A DNA stretch of 64,000 nucleotides. It comes from Streptomyces lucensis JCM 4490. Lineage in GTDB: Bacteria > Actinomycetota > Actinomycetes > Streptomycetales > Streptomycetaceae. The first letter of the stretch is position 1. Each line of letters begins with the position of its first letter. The stretch covers positions 1-64,000 of the forward strand of contig NZ_BMUE01000009.1 of assembly GCF_014650035.1 (NCBI RefSeq). Reading direction: 5' to 3'. The position numbers were made by a program, and so were the translations under genes. The notes beneath the pieces were generated by a model. It searched no databases. It was not told the origin of the DNA and was given only the letters and a program-made list of their open reading frames with translations. This document shows, piece after piece, positions 62,835 through 64,000 of this stretch.

Positions 62835-64000
62835 CTAGTCGCAGCCGCAGGCCGCCAGTGCCGTCGCCGCGTCGTCCAGGGTCGACTGGGCCTGCTGGGC
62901 GTCCGTCGTGCCGGAGGCCAGGAAGGCGAAGGCCAGGAGGTGGCCGTCGGTGTCGACGACGGTGCCCGCCAGGGTGTTCACGCCGGTCAGGGTGCCGGTC
63001 TTGGCCCGGACGACGCCGGCCGCGCCGTCGGTGTAGCGGTCGGTCAGGGTGCCGGTGAAGCCGGCCACGGGCAGGCCGGTGAGGACGGGGCGCAGGCCGG
63101 GGTGGCCGGGGTCGGCGGCTTTGACCAGGAGGGCGGTGAGGAGGTCGGCCGTCAGCCTGTCGTCGCGGTCGAGGCCGCTGCCGTCGTGGAAGGAGGCGCC
63201 GGACAGCGGCAGGCCGAGTTTCCTCAGTTGCGTGGCGATGGCCCTGGCGCCGCCCTCGAAGGTCGCGGGTTCGCCGCTCGCGAGTGCGGTCTGGCGGGCC
63301 AGGGCCTCGGCGATGTCGTTGTCGCTGTTGGTCAGCATGCGCTCGACCAGGGCGGACAGCGGGGGCGAGGAGACGGTGGCGAGGGTCTCGGCGCGGGTGG
63401 TGGCCTTGGAGGGGCCGGGGGCCGTGGTCTTGACGCCCGCGTCCTCCAGGAGGGCCGCGAACTTCGCGGCGGCGTCCCGTGCCGGGTCGTCGACACGGAC
63501 CGCCGGGCCCTTGGCCGAGCCGTCGGTGCGGCCCTCGTCGGCGGTCAGGGCGGTGACGGGGGCGATGTTCTCGTTGACGCCGATGGGGTGCTGTGCGGTG
63601 CCGGCGTAGAGCGTCGTGTCGTAGGAGAGCGTGACCTCGTGGACGTCACGCGCGCGGAGGGCCTTCACGGTGCCGGCGGCGAGGGTGCGCAGGCTCGCCC
63701 AGCCGTCGGCGCCCTTGCGGGCGGTGAGCGTGGGGTCGCCGCCGCCGACGAGGACGACCTCTCCGGTGTCGGGTTCCAGGGCGGCGCGGGTGGTGAGGCG
63801 GTGGTCGGCGCCGAGGGCGGACAGGGCGGCGACGGCGGTGGCGATCTTGGTGGTGGAGGCGGGGGTGAGGGCCTGGCCGGCGCCGGTGCCGTAGAGGCGC
63901 TCGCCGGTCGTCAGGTCGACGACGGCGGCGGCGTGGCCGTCGCCCAGCGCGGAGGCGTCGAGGAACGGCGCCAGGACGTCCGGGAGGGCCTGCCCGCCCC
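62835..64000 (-). CDS. dacB: D-alanyl-D-alanine carboxypeptidase/endopeptidase (PBP4 type), 5' end outside window
   Basis: Peptidoglycan hydrolase of the S13 family; the frame is open to the right edge, so the signal peptide and N-terminus are missing. All three catalytic motifs are visible: STTK (in LTPASTTKIATAV, 63820s), SDN (in TNSDNDIAEAL) and KTG (in RAKTGTLTGV). It trims or cuts peptide cross-links outside the membrane. Frames starting at 63668 are internal Val codons, not starts. The 168-base gap to the metalloprotease gene shows no clear terminator. Confidence 0.93.
   Translation of the reverse strand, partial: GGQALPDVLAPFLDASALGDGHAAAVVDLTTGERLYGTGAGQALTPASTTKIATAVAALSALGADHRLTTRAALEPDTGEVVLVGGGDPTLTARKGADGWASLRTLAAGTVKALRARDVHEVTLSYDTTLYAGTAQHPIGVNENIAPVTALTADEGRTDGSAKGPAVRVDDPARDAAAKFAALLEDAGVKTTAPGPSKATTRAETLATVSSPPLSALVERMLTNSDNDIAEALARQTALASGEPATFEGGARAIATQLRKLGLPLSGASFHDGSGLDRDDRLTADLLTALLVKAADPGHPGLRPVLTGLPVAGFTGTLTDRYTDGAAGVVRAKTGTLTGVNTLAGTVVDTDGHLLAFAFLASGTTDAQQAQSTLDDAATALAACGCD

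Noticed and set aside
63045..63668. Separate short carboxypeptidase frame starting at 63668
   Set aside because: The same frame continues without a stop to the window edge and contains the catalytic STTK motif, so 63668 is an internal Val codon.

Overview
The window is chromosomal DNA of a Streptomyces species. The evidence is very high G+C, strong third-position G/C bias in the genes, frequent GTG starts, ATGA/GTGA gene overlaps, and a complete sigE-cseABC cell-envelope stress operon next to radA, disA, clpC, lsr2, ftsH and dacB. From memory the gene order matches the S. coelicolor region from about SCO3334 to SCO3408. The housekeeping backbone (radA-disA-mutY, clpC-lsr2, coaX-panC, folP-folB-folK-folE, ftsH-hpt-tilS-metalloprotease-dacB) also matches the Mycobacterium tuberculosis Rv3585-Rv3627c region, so this is old actinobacterial core with lineage-specific inserts. 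No rRNA, tRNA, CRISPR array, insertion sequence or prophage was recognised.

Layout. 0-13 kb: trpS behind a Trp-codon leader peptide and attenuator, proC, an ABC drug-type exporter, a methyltransferase, small envelope proteins, a membrane Ser/Thr kinase with an extracytoplasmic beta-propeller, ilvD, a TetR regulator with a sugar-phosphate isomerase-like protein, and an exopolyphosphatase-like protein. 13-21 kb: a Cys-rich unknown, a sigma-factor-like protein fused to an anti-sigma zinc motif, a membrane segment and an extracellular domain, then radA, disA (c-di-AMP synthase) and mutY. 21-28 kb: sigE-cseA-cseB-cseC, a divergent TetR/MFS efflux pair around a large inverted-repeat operator, an M23 peptidase and an acid phosphatase separated by an array of six short direct repeats. 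28-34 kb: clpC, lsr2, an N-acetylglutamate synthase-like gene and a BlaI-type repressor. 34-46 kb: a tightly overlapped cofactor operon (DUF2520 protein, panC, nadB, nadC, coaX), an aldolase-like PLP enzyme, a two-component system, and a MidA-family methyltransferase facing an orphan nuoD. 46-64 kb: two PH-domain membrane proteins, an envelope esterase, mprF, the folate genes, ftsH, hpt, tilS, a zinc metalloprotease and the 3' part of dacB.

How the genes work together. Envelope homeostasis recurs: CseC/CseB induce sigE, and a good sigma-E-type promoter lies in front of mprF 30 kb away. The same window holds cell-wall enzymes (M23 peptidase, DacB, esterase) and a c-di-AMP synthase. Proteostasis is represented by clpC, with sigma-R-like and ClgR-like sites, and by ftsH. 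Cofactor synthesis is represented by the pan/nad/coa and fol genes. At about 18 starts the initiation codon lies 6-7 nt after a -10-like hexamer, which suggests widespread leaderless mRNAs.

The observations most worth testing are (1) the MidA methyltransferase/orphan NuoD pair, in which the predicted methylation-target Arg is kept but the quinone-site Tyr is Trp; (2) the six direct repeats at 27852-28028; (3) the one-polypeptide sigma factor plus transmembrane sensor; and (4) the DUF2520 protein as a possible ketopantoate reductase.
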